Origin: Portulaca oleracea
Taxonomy: Eukaryota > Streptophyta > Magnoliopsida > Caryophyllales > Portulacaceae
Length of the DNA: 64,000 bases
NCBI GenBank assembly: GCA_029582165.1
Contig: CM055881.1
Location: 20,899,594-20,963,593, forward strand
Direction of reading: 5' to 3'
Shown: one piece after another, positions 13,642 to 24,706 of the stretch
Layout: the number at the start of each line of letters is the position of its first letter
How positions within the stretch are numbered: the first letter of the stretch is position 1
The notes under the pieces: generated by a model
Seen by the model: only the letters and a program-made list of their open reading frames with translations
Databases searched by the model: none
What the model was told of the DNA's origin: nothing
Position numbers and translations under genes: made by a program

Positions 13642-14270
13642 ATTAAAAAAAATTTACACAAATATTAAATTAAAAGGAGCATAATCGACTCCTAAAAAAA
13701 GGTTGTGAAACAGTAGAAAGAATTAGCCCACCAGTGACCTCTAGCCCACTACCCAAGTCAAGTACCCAAAACCCAATTTCTTAATTTGCAATTTCACTCG
13801 AAAAATTGGAACCGAGCTTGATTTTTTTTTGGGTTGATTGAATGATGATTTTTTAATTTTGATGAAAATAAAGGCAGTTCCGGTGAACCGGTGACACCGC
13901 ACCGTTAAATCCAGTGCATCAGTTTACAAAAATCGGATGTTCCGGTTCCGGTTTATGATTTTGAAAAACCGTTTCGCCCGGTGCACCACTTCGTGAAACC
14001 GTCACCGCACCAAACCGCACCGTGAACACCCCTAGTCATAGGTTGCAACACTACTCCCATATTCAAACAAGAAACCCGACAAGCATCTGCCATCGACAAG
14101 AGTCCCCAAATCTGGCAAGGCACTAATATCAGGTAAAAGTAACTTTTGCTGCAGGAAACAGGGTAGAATGATCCATAACCGTGGTAGCACTTGAAAGGGA
14201 TCCACCTACTACCACTTATAGGAGGTACAACACTGGAAAAGAAAGGCGACATCACTGATGACAGATGTTG
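12327..14270 (+). pseudogene. TPR-like co-chaperone-type pseudogene, interrupted by a hAT MITE
   Basis: From the ATG at 12327 the translation gives MEDGIDEEVLQIVATMPHPR, then GNKLFRKKEFKEAALAYDTA, FCKSVLEFDPMNVKAY and, after a frame change, LERAIEF-DNKEVYKELKKAQKK. This pattern of 34-residue helix pairs is typical of tetratricopeptide repeats in FKBP/CYP40-like or other TPR co-chaperones. In-frame stops occur after about 31 and 88 codons, and frame shifts are frequent. A later frame (about 13197-13400) gives AFEGVLKGNHIEVFYPLS and MKVKVKVKLKMPPAQDSV. Coding-like text resumes after the 612-bp MITE at 13423-14034, so the element landed in this relic. No introns are apparent, so a retrocopy is possible. 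The exact parent gene is not identified, and the right end is approximate. Confidence 0.55.
13423..14034. mobile_element. hAT-type MITE with 8-bp target duplication
   Basis: Termini TAGGGGTGTTCA (13423) and TGAACACCCCTA (ending 14034) are inverted repeats of hAT type. The flanks GTCATAGG at 13415-13422 and 14035-14042 are identical, the 8-bp duplication expected for hAT. The interior is rich in AACCG/CGGTT words and holds a TA microsatellite at about 13605-13640. No transposase, so non-autonomous. Confidence 0.93.
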
Positions 14271-15230
14271 AATACTCTCACTTTGTCAAGAAGAAATTCA
14301 TAAGTCATGTCATGTTAATCTATTTTATATGCTCTTTAGTTTTTAAAAAAACAAAATGCTATGGAAGCATATGCTCTGGCCAAGATAGCCAAGAGACAAG
14401 CCCTTCCTTAACAATGTAGTTTATTAGTGTATATCTCTATCTATGCTACCCAAAAAATAAAAAATAATAAAAAAGATAACCCAATAATGGTTCTCAATAT
14501 AAGTACCCATCCATCTTGTAATAGTTATCCATTTAATTCAAGTTTCAAAAATTAAGATAATAAGTTACTTTGTTTTATATTAATATTTATTTTCTTTGAA
14601 AACTGTGTCATCAAAATTTAAAAATTTTGATTTAAAATTTTTCAATGTAAATGATGACTTGTTACATAAAATTATTATCATTAGAGTCGTAAAGAAAAAT
14701 ATTATCCTAAAATTGCAATATTACAATTATTAATAAAATATTATATGAGAAATCATCAATCAAAGAGTGACGTTACAGACCATGATAATCAATTAAGAGA
14801 CAAATAATATGGAATAGAGGTAGTAGTTAAAGATTTTGTTGTATCAAAAGTTGTGAAATAATAGTATTAATTACTAGTGTATCTTTAAAAAAAAATTACT
14901 ATAAAAAGTATTACATTCATACCACAAAATGTTTGTCACAACAATTGATTCTTTCGTCCCAGTTTATTTGTCACTGTTACGATTCCAACAACTATAATTC
15001 TTTTTGTCCGTAATTAATAAAGTTGTTTATCACGTTCTACAATTCCAACGACTAATTTTAATAAATGTAAAGGTAATTTGGGTAAGGCATGAACTTATAC
15101 CCCTAATTCCAAAGTGTATTGGTTTTCTCAAATTAATTAGGGTGATAAATATAATGAGACAGAGGTGTTAGTTGAAAAAAATTGTATTGAAATTTTAAAG
15201 CAATAAACTTAATAAAAGATTTAGGGTGTG
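14271..15230. other. AT-rich noncoding DNA with a Stowaway-like remnant
   Basis: No gene seen. About 14946-15166 begins TCTTTCGTCCCAGTTTATTTG and ends near AATATAATGAGACAGAGGTG. This resembles the CTCCCTCCGTCCC / GGGACGGAGGGAG ends of Stowaway MITEs in decayed form. Boundaries and TA duplication are not certain. Confidence 0.35.
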
Positions 15231-15233
15231 TTT

Positions 15234-15381
15234 GGTTGGTATGAAAATCATTTTTCTGGAAAATGATTTCCCATTTTTCGGTGTTTGGTGACCGGAAAAT
15301 GAAAAAAAATATTTTCCAAAACAATGATTTTCCACCCCTTCGTAAATTATTTTCTTGACTCTTACCTTATGAAAACCATTT

Positions 15382-15422
<41 letters not shown>

Positions 15423-15846
15423 CACCCGTTTTAATATCTTCTCTCTCTCGTTTTTCTCTCTTCCGCCACTCTCTCTCTTGTACCCGTTTTAATATTTTTT
15501 TTCTCTCTCTCTCTTTGTACACAATTCTCTCTCATACACCTGTTTTAGTGTCTCTCTCTCTCCATTATACACATGTTTTAATACTCTTTCTCCCCCCCCC
15601 CTCTCCACCACTCTCTCACTCTCTTTCTCCCCCCCCCCCCCTCTCCACCACTCTCTCACACACACACATTTTAATCTTTGACTCCTTATTGTCAAACATG
15701 TGAAAATCGTTTTCTAAGAAAGTCATTTTCATGTGCACCCAACCCAACACAGAAAATATCAAATGAAAATTCATTATCTAAGAAAATCATTTTACAAGGA
15801 AAATCATTTTCCTAGAAAACAACTTTCCTTTGCATCAAACACACCC
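15234..15846. mobile_element. PIF/Harbinger-type (Tourist-like) MITE, CT-rich
   Basis: Starts GGGTGTGTTTGGTTGG and ends CAAACACACCC, with TTA on both sides (15231-15233 and 15847-15849), the target duplication of PIF/Harbinger elements. The inner arms (GGAAAATGATTTYCC words) are also inverted. The centre is expanded by CT microsatellites and C runs at about 15383-15660. No transposase. Confidence 0.8.
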
Positions 15847-15849
15847 TTA

Positions 15850-16080
15850 CACTCTGCTTGGGAGGAGAGTCAAAATGGAGAGTAGAGGTTCATAGGAGTA
15901 AAGGAGGGTTAGGGTATGGGAGGGTTCATAAGGGTAAATTACTTACCCCTGCTTGGGAGAACAATTTGGAGAGTTCATAAGAGTAAAATTTTAATTGACA
16001 TATTTGCCCTTTACCCCTTTCATATTATATGTAATTCAATATAATACCCATACATTTGCTCTAATACACATTCTCTTTCT

Positions 16081-16126
<46 letters not shown>

Positions 16127-16298
16127 CCCCCCCCCCCACACACACACACATTTTAATATCTGACTCCTTATTGTCAAACAGGTAAAAATCATTTTCTTGT
16201 GTACCAAACACAGGAAAATATCAAATGAAAATTCTCTCTCTCTCTTTTCTTTCTCTCTCTCCCTCTCTACCACTCCCTCTCACATACGCATTTTAATT

Positions 16299-16346
<48 letters not shown>

Positions 16347-16970
16347 ACTCTCTCTCACACACGCATTTTAATATCTGACTCCTTATTGTCAAACAGGTAA
16401 AAATCATTTTCTTGTGTACCAAACACTGGAAAATATCAAATGAAAATTCTCTCTCTCTCTCTTTTCCTTCTCTCTCTCCCTCTCTACCACTCCCTCTCAC
16501 ACACGCATTTTAATCTCTGATTCCTTATTGTCAAACAGGTAAAAATCATTTTCTTGTGTACCAAACACATGAAAATATCAAATGAAAATTCATTATCTAA
16601 GGCTTCGTTCTTTTATACGGTGCGGTGCGATGTGATAATGGTGCAGTGCGGTGGAATTTGAAAAAGTGTTGTGAAGTGTTGTGGGTTGTGGTGAGTTGTG
16701 GTGAAAGCTGTGGTAGGTGAGGTAGGTGAGGAGAGAGAATATAAAAAGTAGAGGAGAAAAGTGAGGAGAGGGAAAAGTAAGAATATATTTTGGTAATAAT
16801 TGTTGTAAAGTGTGGTGGAGTGTGGTGGAGTGTGCTGAAATATTGAGTAGTGCGGTGTGGTGCGGTACCGCACCGCAAGTTACCTTATAAAAGAACGGCG
16901 CCTAAGAAAATAATTTTACAAGGAAAACCATTTTCCTAGAAAACTAATTTTCCTTTGCACCAAACACACC
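15850..16970. repeat. Expanded CT-repeat block related to the neighbouring MITE
   Basis: A unit containing TCCTTATTGTCAAACAGGTA, AAAATCATTTTCTTGTGTAC and (CT)n recurs near 16160, 16380 and 16520, and in altered form near 15680 in the MITE. The block ends at 16970 with CCAAACACACC, matching the MITE terminus, so it looks like a second, truncated and internally amplified copy. Long (CT)n runs lie at 16084-16124 and 16301-16338. Open frames rich in RERER or SLSLS are artefacts of these runs. Confidence 0.65.
16601..16902. mobile_element. Nested MITE with TAA target duplication (GGC-CGTTCTTTTATA family)
   Basis: Termini GGCTTCGTTCTTTTATA and TTATAAAAGAACGGCGCC are inverted repeats. Subterminal GCGGTGCG is matched by CCGCACCGC. 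TAA flanks both ends (16598-16600, 16903-16905). Removing it restores the ATTATCTAAGAAAAT word seen uninterrupted near 15774, proving insertion. Same family as 63598-63951. Confidence 0.88.
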
Positions 16971-17594
16971 TTTAGTTAATGTGATAATTATTATGGAATA
17001 AAAGTAGTACTATATATAGAATCAAGTTCATTGCAATATTTTTAAGTGTTGATACTTTGCAATCAATATTTTTTATGTTAACATTACTTTAATTTAGGAG
17101 GCATTATTTTGTTTATTTTAAATTTTACCTAATTGTTTTCCAAGTTCTATGTTGGCTTTTGTTTTTAAAGTTTTTCAACTTTTTATAACTTTGAATAATT
17201 TTAAAAAATATCAAAATTAAGAAATAGAAAACTATAACAAATTCCTAAGAAATACAAAAAATCATTTATCTCATTTTCTCATTTCTTTACGCTGCATAAG
17301 GGAAACAATAATCTTACATAACATCTTCGCATAATTCTTTCTGATGCTGCCAAACATTTTTGTAAATCATGGCTACAAAATTTGAAAGGTAACAAAATAC
17401 ATTGCTTCAACTAATTATACACATGCTTTTATATCATGATTCAACTATAATCTTATTTTTGTTACTAATAATCTAGATAGAAAACTACAGACCTATGAGC
17501 ATAATAGTTCAGTAAAGTGATAAATATTGTATTCCAATAGAAGAATTGTCTAGTTAAAAAGAAGGAAAAGCAAAGTGTTGATTTATCTTTACCA
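16971..17594. other. Noncoding AT-rich DNA 3' of the XLT2-like gene
   Basis: AT-rich, no gene or repeat pair recognised. It contains the likely 3' UTR of the minus-strand glycosyltransferase. Confidence 0.6.
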
Positions 17595-19274
17595 TTACCA
17601 CCTATATCCTTTCTCGTTTTGGTCTTTGATTCTCCTCAAAACTCCATCAACAGCCAAATCGACGGCATCTTTCAAACTTGGAAGCCCCTGGTTTGGTTTT
17701 GCATAAATAATGTTTGGGATGAATTCCACCACTTTCTGTCTCATCTTTTTGACCTCCTCTTTGGTGAAGCTCTGGAGAACATTTTTAATCAAGGTCCCAT
17801 TTTTGACGTGATCCCGGTGGATAAAAACGGAATAACTATTTGGGTCGGGCGGCAAGAACCACTGGTACTGCAAATAAGCAGAACGCTTCCAGAAAAATAC
17901 CGGAATGGAACCGGCCAGCATGCAGTCAAATATAGAGCGGCGTGTGAAGCTGTCCCCTCTGGGTTGGAGGCAAAACTCCGACTCCAGAAAGGTTTGGAGT
18001 ATGTCCGATGTGCCATTGATGCAACGAGTCCCCGAACAGTTGACAGCTTTGCAAGAACCCCCCGATTGATGGCACTGCTCTAGCAGCAACCCCCGGAAGT
18101 CATTTGGGTATTTACGACGTGGAGCACCGGCGAAACAGAAAAGCGTAGGGCGGTCATGTGAGAGGACGAAGTTCTGCCAGGAAACAACCTCGGAGGGTTT
18201 TTCCGGGTGGAATCCGGTGGGGTAGGGAACCCCGACATCAAAATAGTCCCAATGGTTGCGCTCAATGAGGAGGCGGGTGATGTTACGCATACCCGGCATC
18301 AGAATACAGCTAGACCCCCAATCCTGTTCCTTGGTCCTACGAAAATCCCATGTGATCCTCCCCATCACTAGAAAGTGATCCCAACCTAGTGATCTGTTGA
18401 AGTAGGGCATCTTCCCCTGTACCCAATCAAGCATCTTCTCACAATGTTGGTCTCTTTCTTTGGAGGTGTACCCATACCCATCCCATAAATACTTTCCCAC
18501 CGCCAGTCCAGCGTAGAACGGGATGTAGTACGCAGCAGCCGATTCTGGCTCCTTGCTTCGACACTTGTGATGGAGCATGCGTTGGTGGAAGATGATCTCC
18601 GCCGCGAATTGGTCTGTCCAGTACCAAACGTTCGATAAATTCACCGGGATAATGCCTTTTATTCCCACGGCTTTCTGGCCAAATCCACCGTTCGATAAGG
18701 CCCCACACCGGGACCCCCACGGAGAAAGTTTATCGCAGTTTTGGTGTATCTCCGCGTTGAATTCCGGCGGTAAGTCGTAGACGTAGAATTTACCGTACTC
18801 ACATTTCTTATCTGGAGCTACCGTCGACGCTTTGTTGAAGGGGGAGCCACAATTTTCGTCATTGATGTCGCATTGTTTGTGGGTCTCTGGATTTGGGGTT
18901 GGGCTGGGTGGCTTAGGCTCTGGCTTTAGCTCTAGCTTTGGCTCCGGCTCCGGCTCCGGTGAGGAGAAAGAGGAGTAGGTGGAGAGAGGGGAGGAGGTGG
19001 ATGAAGGGGGGTTAGGAGAGAAAGACAAGGAAGGGAGGGAGTGAGAGAAAGAAAGGATGAGAAGGTGGAGGAGGAGGAGAGAAAGGATGAGGCAAAAGCG
19101 TGGATGACGAGACAAAGGTGTCAAAAAGTATGTTTTGAAGAGGACTACATCAAGGGATGACGATGGGGATGAAGAAGATGATGATGGGGATGAGGAAGAG
19201 GATGGAGATGGCAAATCAGGGGGACTTTTTGGCTTCTTGAGGTCAAGGGAGGAGGAGTTGGAGATGGGAAGCAT
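17595..19274 (-). CDS. XLT2: Xyloglucan galactosyltransferase XLT2-like, GT47 exostosin family
   Basis: Single uninterrupted frame of 559 residues, intronless as is usual for this GT47 clade. Seen: a short cytosolic Ser/Pro-rich tail; one hydrophobic anchor about residues 58-80 (CLILSLLLLHLLILSF), giving a type II Golgi topology; and a Pro/Ser/Glu-rich stem with EPEPEPKLELKPEPKP (106-121). The exostosin domain runs from KFYVYDLPPEFN near 162. Later marks are WDHFLVMGR near 298, HDRPTLFCFAGAPRRKYP near 373-390 and CLQPRGDSFTRRSIFDCM near 435-452, the conserved nucleotide-sugar region. Several N-x-S/T sites are present. Known: XLT2 and MUR3 transfer galactose from UDP-galactose to xylosyl side chains of xyloglucan in the Golgi. 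The MLPIS start and length favour XLT2 over MUR3, but another GT47A member is possible. A CAT/ATG microsatellite lies just upstream of the start codon. Confidence 0.88.
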   Translation of the reverse strand: MLPISNSSSLDLKKPKSPPDLPSPSSSSSPSSSSSSPSSSLDVVLFKTYFLTPLSRHPRFCLILSLLLLHLLILSFSHSLPSLSFSPNPPSSTSSPLSTYSSFSSPEPEPEPKLELKPEPKPPSPTPNPETHKQCDINDENCGSPFNKASTVAPDKKCEYGKFYVYDLPPEFNAEIHQNCDKLSPWGSRCGALSNGGFGQKAVGIKGIIPVNLSNVWYWTDQFAAEIIFHQRMLHHKCRSKEPESAAAYYIPFYAGLAVGKYLWDGYGYTSKERDQHCEKMLDWVQGKMPYFNRSLGWDHFLVMGRITWDFRRTKEQDWGSSCILMPGMRNITRLLIERNHWDYFDVGVPYPTGFHPEKPSEVVSWQNFVLSHDRPTLFCFAGAPRRKYPNDFRGLLLEQCHQSGGSCKAVNCSGTRCINGTSDILQTFLESEFCLQPRGDSFTRRSIFDCMLAGSIPVFFWKRSAYLQYQWFLPPDPNSYSVFIHRDHVKNGTLIKNVLQSFTKEEVKKMRQKVVEFIPNIIYAKPNQGLPSLKDAVDLAVDGVLRRIKDQNEKGYRW

Positions 19275-19862
19275 GAGATGATGAAAATGACGATGATGAT
19301 GATGATGATGGTGATGGATGATTCAAAAAGAAGAGAGAGAATCCAGAAACAGAGAAAAAGGATGTAAATCTACGGAGAGTCACAAGTTTCAATGAAAATT
19401 CTTTGGAAAGCGTTGGAAATGGGTGGGTAGTTTCTACCGATTTATGGGTTCCAAGAAGCCTACAAATTCAATTGTGCGCCCAATGACATCTTTTTTTTCT
19501 TGTTTTTTTTTCTTTTCCTTGTTTTTAATAAGATTTCTTTGGTGTTTATTTTGAGTTCTAGTTCAATATACTAATCCTTTTTATTTATTTATTTATTATT
19601 ATTTTAATTTTTTTATAGTTTTCATGGCATTCTTTTTTATTTTCTTTGTAATGTTTTTATTTACATTGAGTATTTAATATTAATTATATTTTTAATATTG
19701 GATATGCATTTTTTATGAGCATTGTTATATAACCAGACTTTTTAAATTTTCTATTGTTATTATTAACAAATTCTGATGCTATAAAGTTTATACAAGCATT
19801 GTAATATATTTTTATAAACATTTTTTACGGGGTTTATGTACATTGAAGTTGAGTTTGGATGA
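19275..19862. other. Upstream region of the XLT2-like gene
   Basis: Immediately upstream of the start codon is a (CAT)n-type tract (about 19280-19320) that may fall in the 5' UTR. Further right the DNA is AT-rich with poly-T runs. No TATA box or other element was assigned. Confidence 0.5.
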
Positions 19863-20135
19863 TGGTTAAAATTTATGAGTATTGTAGTATATATTTATGA
19901 GCATCTACGTTACAAATTATGAACATTGTATGTGAAATATTATGAGTATGACTATTAGGCGTTATGAGCATTCTTATTATGCTTGTGACATGTTATGAGT
20001 ATACTAGTCTCGAATTCGATAAGTATTATGGTTAAAGTTTATGAGCATTCTATTATAGATTTTTAAGCATCCACATTATAAATTATGAACATTGTGTGTT
20101 ATATACTATGAGCATGACTATTAGGTGTTATGAGC
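19863..20135. repeat. Diverged tandem repeat, period about 167 bp
   Basis: The segment starting GGTTAAAATTTATGAG at 19863 recurs as GGTTAAAGTTTATGAG at 20030. Both contain AAATTATGAACATTGT and GACTATTAGG(C/T)GTTATGAGC. The word TATGAGCAT also recurs between 19710 and 19862. Confidence 0.75.
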
Positions 20136-21150
20136 GGGCCCCTAATAGGGGATTAGGCTTGGATTAGTATGATTAGTATGATTAATGAGATAATCAAGTG
20201 TTCCTCCCTATATTCACACTCAATGTTTGAGGATTTTGGTATCGGGAGGTTATGAATCATTCCCTTAACATTGAGTTGGGAATCTAGGACGGAGTATTTA
20301 TTTCCTAATCCACTCGAGAGAGGAATTTTGGAACTGTTTTGTCAGGTTGCGTTCCAATACTATCAAGGTCCGTCATATGAATCGATTTACCACTCGAGAG
20401 AGAGAAATCGATGCTAGCTTATCCATGCAATCCTCACATTTGATAACCGAATACCGATCATCCCTAAAACTACGAAATCCATGCTTAGGTTAGGTTGGGT
20501 GGTTTCGGTTGATTCTGTGACTTGTTTAGTACGTCTTACCATACCACTTCATTAGATGTCGATATTCTTGATGCCGGGAGGTTATAGAGTATCTCTCAAC
20601 ATTGAATTGGAGGGTTATGGATGGATTAATTGGACATTAATATACATTGATGTGTGATTAGTGTCTGATTAGGAAAATTAGGTCATCATGCTATCTGGAA
20701 ACCATCCCTATGGGAATAATGGTGGAATTTAGCTAGAGAGTAAGCATCTAATCCTAACTCTGGTGAGAGGGATTTGATGCTAATTCACTCACCTATTTCC
20801 TGTGTTGAATAACTTGCCTGTGAATCATTGCTAAACCTCTTTACCGATCCATTTTCTCTTGTTAGGAGGCCTGACAATACCCTCGAGCTCTTCTCTCTTT
20901 TTATTGTGTTCTTTTCTTTTGCTTTTAGTCCATGTGTCTACCAAACAACCAAAACCTCGAACTTTAAGCCTAGAGGTGAGAGCTCGTTAGATTTTTAGGT
21001 TTAGAAGTGCTAACTCTCTGTGGATATGACAATTACACCTGCACTATGCTATGACTGACCCCCGTGTCCTTGCTTCCTTGGCAAGGAGGGGCGGTTGGAT
21101 TGGGTTTTAGGCTTTCTTTTTGTCATCTATCTCGGTTGCAAAAAAAAATA
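20136..21150. other. Possible noncoding LTR-retroelement remnant
   Basis: About 1 kb without coding frames. It has an internal imperfect duplication: GGGAGGTTATGAATCATTCC...AACATTGAGTTGG near 20235, and GGGAGGTTATAGAGTATCTC...AACATTGAATTGG near 20576. It ends with text (CTCTCTGTGGATATGAC near 21015) of a kind found in untranslated parts of plant LTR retroelements. No gag, pol, PBS or LTR pair found. Confidence 0.3.
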
Positions 21151-21250
21151 TTATTAAAGATATTTATTTTTATATCCAAACACACTTTGTATGCAAATCA
21201 AAACTTAACAATGAAAGTATATAAAAATAAATAATATTACATGAAAAATA
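21151..21250 (+). repeat. Dispersed repeat, copy 1 (partner at 43261-43360)
   Basis: Contains TTATTAAAGATATTTATTTT, CACACTTT, GCAAATCA and ACAATGAAAGTA in the same order as 43261-43360. Both copies are in the same orientation. Family not identified. Confidence 0.65.
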
Positions 21251-21385
21251 CTGTTGCAAAAAAAGATATCATTCACATAGTAGAAAAGAGAGTTGTTGTG
21301 TTGTGTTGTGAAGGTTGTTTGTCTAACTGCTAGCTAGCTTGTGTTCACATACGTAATTATTGTTTTACTTTTCATTATAATAATA

Positions 21386-21772
21386 CTAGTCTTTAGACTC
21401 GTGCGTTGCACGAAGCGCAACTAAATTGCATATTTTATGGAAAAAATATTTGATTTATTAACCATTTATTTTAAAAAGGGGGTTATCTATTTGTTATTTA
21501 GAAATGTTTCTATTGTTGAATATTTTGTTTTCACATGGAGAAGACGGATATCATTGTAATGTATAGAGTTGAATAAAATGTTTGAATGTAATTATAAGTT
21601 AATATTTGGATGCTTAAAATCAAGTTAATGTAATTGTTTTCGGTAGAAGGAGTTCTCTATGGATTTTCAACTAATAAACTATCAATTATTATGGTTTCAT
21701 CTCAACATTTTTGTTTGCAAATAGTCAGTGTAATGGGATTTATAATGAACTATAAAGGATAAATAATATAGA
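21386..21772 (-). mobile_element. Non-autonomous Helitron
   Basis: Read on the minus strand it begins TCTATATTATTTATCC (at 21772) after a host A. It ends with the hairpin CGTGC-AAC-GCACG, GTCTAAAGA and CTAG (at 21386), followed by a host T. That satisfies TC...CTRR with A/T insertion and no target duplication. 387 bp, no Rep/helicase coding. Confidence 0.78.
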
Positions 21773-22001
21773 TAAATCTTCGGTTACAAAGCAACTGGTT
21801 AAAAACTATATAATGATGAATTAATTGGAAATAAACACAATTATTATTTAATTATTTAATTTGCCTAATTAACTATTAACCCAATTAGCCTTAGGTTGAG
21901 GTTGTGTAGTACCATATCTTCAATAGATTAGAGGATAAAGTTATTCAAGTTATACATTTTTTAACTATAATTTTATTTTTAATGAATTCCAACTATAACA
22001 C

Positions 22002-22024
22002 AACTTTGAATAGCCCGAAAAAAA
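22002..22024 (+). repeat. LINE target-site duplication, left copy
   Basis: The 23-bp word beginning AACTTTGAATAGCCCG and ending in seven A residues is identical to 29689-29711 and brackets the LINE. Confidence 0.93.
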
Positions 22025-22691
22025 CCCTAATGGGGCCTTATGCTCTCGATTGAGCAATTCCGCCTCTGGCTCCTCCTTTTTTCCCCCTTTCCCATCACCC
22101 TCCTCCTGTGGCTAGTTCTCCTTCCCCAGACAACCAACCTTTCAGCTTCTTCCCCCCCTGTCTAGATCCGGTTTATCGAAATTGAAGGATGACGATAGGG
22201 ATATAGTTTGCAAGCATCTGATATATTTGGCTGTGATGATTGTTTTTTGGAATTCCCTTTCCCCTACCTTGCGTGCTGTGAAGAATAATCCCAGATGGCT
22301 GCAATTGGGATCGATTTTGGCAATTTTCACCGTCCACGTGGCGTATCGCGTGCTCTATTCTGAGCTCCCCTGTGCGTGGTGGCTAAGGTCACTTGCAGAC
22401 AATCAGCCCCAACCCTTGATCTCCTCCGATCTTCCAGGTAAGTGGTTGCCTTGGCCTCCAAGGCCTATGGCTACACCTAAGGTATGGTCTACTTCTCTTT
22501 CTATTTCTCTTTTCTGGGTTTTCTCTAGCCTGCTAGTAGGTGATGGTTCTAGATCCCCATCCGCCTCTTGGTGTTTGTTCTGATGTCTCTGAGTTCATAT
22601 ATCAGTACCAACCGGTATCTATATAAACGAGGATTCTATCCTCCTTTTCCACACCCCTCTCGATTCTCGCTTGAGTCCCAATTATATTCAT

Positions 22692-24106
22692 ATGTCGGCT
22701 TCTTCCTCTGCTAACAATGGCATTCCTCTCCATATCAACTCTTTTACCCCTCCTCACCATCCAACCGGACCAGGAAGCTATCATGGTCTTGATTCCAATA
22801 GAAGTAAATCTAATTGCAACTCCCTTATCCGAACCTCTGCTTCTTACGCCGACTCTCTTAGATTCGGTATGGTCAATAACTCTGATAATTTTTGCCCCTC
22901 AATTCAATTACCGTCTAGTTTCAATCCTGGAGGAAGTTCATCTGGTAACAAGAATCCCTCCTTTTCCCCCCTCCTATAGTGCATTCGGATGTTTCCCAGA
23001 ATGAGGAGTTAGCTAATCTATCCTCGCTTCTTGATCCCTCTTCTCTTAACGACCTAAAAAATCTTTGCCTTCTTGGTGAAATGTGGGAAATAGATGTCCC
23101 TCTTTCTGTCATTGCTGCTAAAAACAAACTTGACGTACTAGAAACATGTCAGGGGTTCTGTTGAATACGCTGAGTCGGGTAATGGGTGGGTGGTGATCAA
23201 GTTTTCTAATATTGAAGATAAGGATTATGTTTGGCTCAACCGTCCTTATCATGTGAGGGGCTCAAATTTCGTTCTTACTGAATGAGTTTCCCTTTTCGAC
23301 CCTTATTCCTCTATCATTACTCATATTGATGTTTGGGTTCGAATTCCTTGCTTACCTCTTGAATATTGGAGTGAGCGACCTTTAGCGATCATTCTTGCTC
23401 ATGTGGGAAAAATTGTCAAAGTTCATCATCGTACTCTTAACTGTACTAAATGTCTCTATGCCCGTGTTTGTGTCAATGTCGATGTAACCAAACCCTTGAT
23501 GGGTTATGTGACAGTTCCTTCTGCTTCCGACTTTAGGCGGGTCAATATCTCTTATGAGAACCTTCAAGAAACTTGTGCTTTATGCGGGGTATCTGAGCAT
23601 CTTATTGAAACATGTCCTTCCAACCGATCTAATCCTAAGATCCAGGCGGTTGTTGAAAAATTCAAGGAAGTGGGTGTTCGCGACAATGAACCCCCTCGTC
23701 CTCCTCCTGATAATGATGTTGAATGGGTTAAGATGGAACCCTAAAAGAGAAACAGAAGATCCCAGCTTTCGAAGCCTAAAAATTCTAAACCACATCATTC
23801 TACAAAAGCTAATCCCCCCCTACCTCAACAAAATGTCTCTGATAAAGGAAAAGTTGTTGCTCCGATTAACGTTTCTGATAGTGATGGGGAAAGTAGTTTG
23901 AAAGCCCCCTGAACCATTCTTCTGGAGTTCTTGCTGAGTTGTATCCCAATGTGTCTCTGCTTGAGAAAAACCCCAATTCTACTAATAAGGATGAGGGTTT
24001 CGATGGGGATGATGACATCTTCCTTGAGCTTGGAAATCTTGAAGGATCTCTCTTATCCTCAGATTCATCCAAAAGAAGGAAAATGATCTTTGGGGCGGAC
24101 CCGTAA
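22692..24106 (+). pseudogene. LINE ORF1, nucleic-acid-binding protein (broken)
   Basis: Starts MSASSSANNGIPLHINSF at 22692. After frame changes near 22976 and 23160 it shows NGWVVIKFSNIEDKDYVWLN, then IPCLPLEYWSERPLAIILAH (DUF4283-type, typical of plant LINE ORF1). Next is the zinc knuckle CALCGVSEHLIETC (C-x2-C-x4-H-x4-C) near 23574. The tail LLSSDSSKRRKMIFGADP ends at a TAA at 24104-24106. Stops at 23283 and elsewhere disable it. In active elements this protein binds the element RNA. Confidence 0.85.
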
Positions 24107-24706
24107 TCACCTCATTTGTCTTTCCATGTGGGTTTATGCATCTAGGTTTATGTTTCTTTTTTATCTAGTTGGTATTGTTCGATCATATGTTGTAATGTTG
24201 TTCTTTTTCTGTCTCTATCATGTTTTACTTTTCTCCTTTAAAGTTATCTTCTACTATGTAATGGGTTCCTGGCCTAATTTTCCTATCCCTCTTATGGCCT
24301 CGTTTATTAATCAAAAAAATTCACCCGCATGGATTTTATTACACTTGGTTGTTACTTTCATATTCACTTTCTCCATATCTGTTTAAATCGTACATTACCT
24401 TTGTCTATTATTATTATCTACATTATCTTCAAAGCTGTAATTCATGTTTGATTACAATCGTTGTTGCACTATACTAATGTTTTCATTCCCCCTTCCCCCC
24501 CCCCCCCCCCACTCCCTCTCTCTAATTTCTCTTCCAAGTTCTTTCTGGATGGGACTTAGTTGGTGCCTTTTTGTGACTTTAACCCACCATATGTAGGAAT
24601 GGGTGCCTTTCTCCCAGTACCTTTCTGAGTTCCTTTTGAGGCTAATCGTCTGCTGGTGGTTGATTTGGATGACCCCCTCTCTTGATGACGTTGTCGCCTC
24701 ATTTTG

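Noticed and set aside
15195..16500. Open frames with REREREREK or SLSLSLS repeats
   Set aside because: Produced by (CT)n/(GA)n microsatellites inside MITE DNA.
16597..16878. His/Thr-rich minus-strand frames (86-93 codons)
   Set aside because: They lie wholly in the nested MITE and reflect its GTGGTG-rich arms.
17619..18083. 154-codon plus-strand frame
   Set aside because: Antisense shadow of the GT47 gene; no domain.
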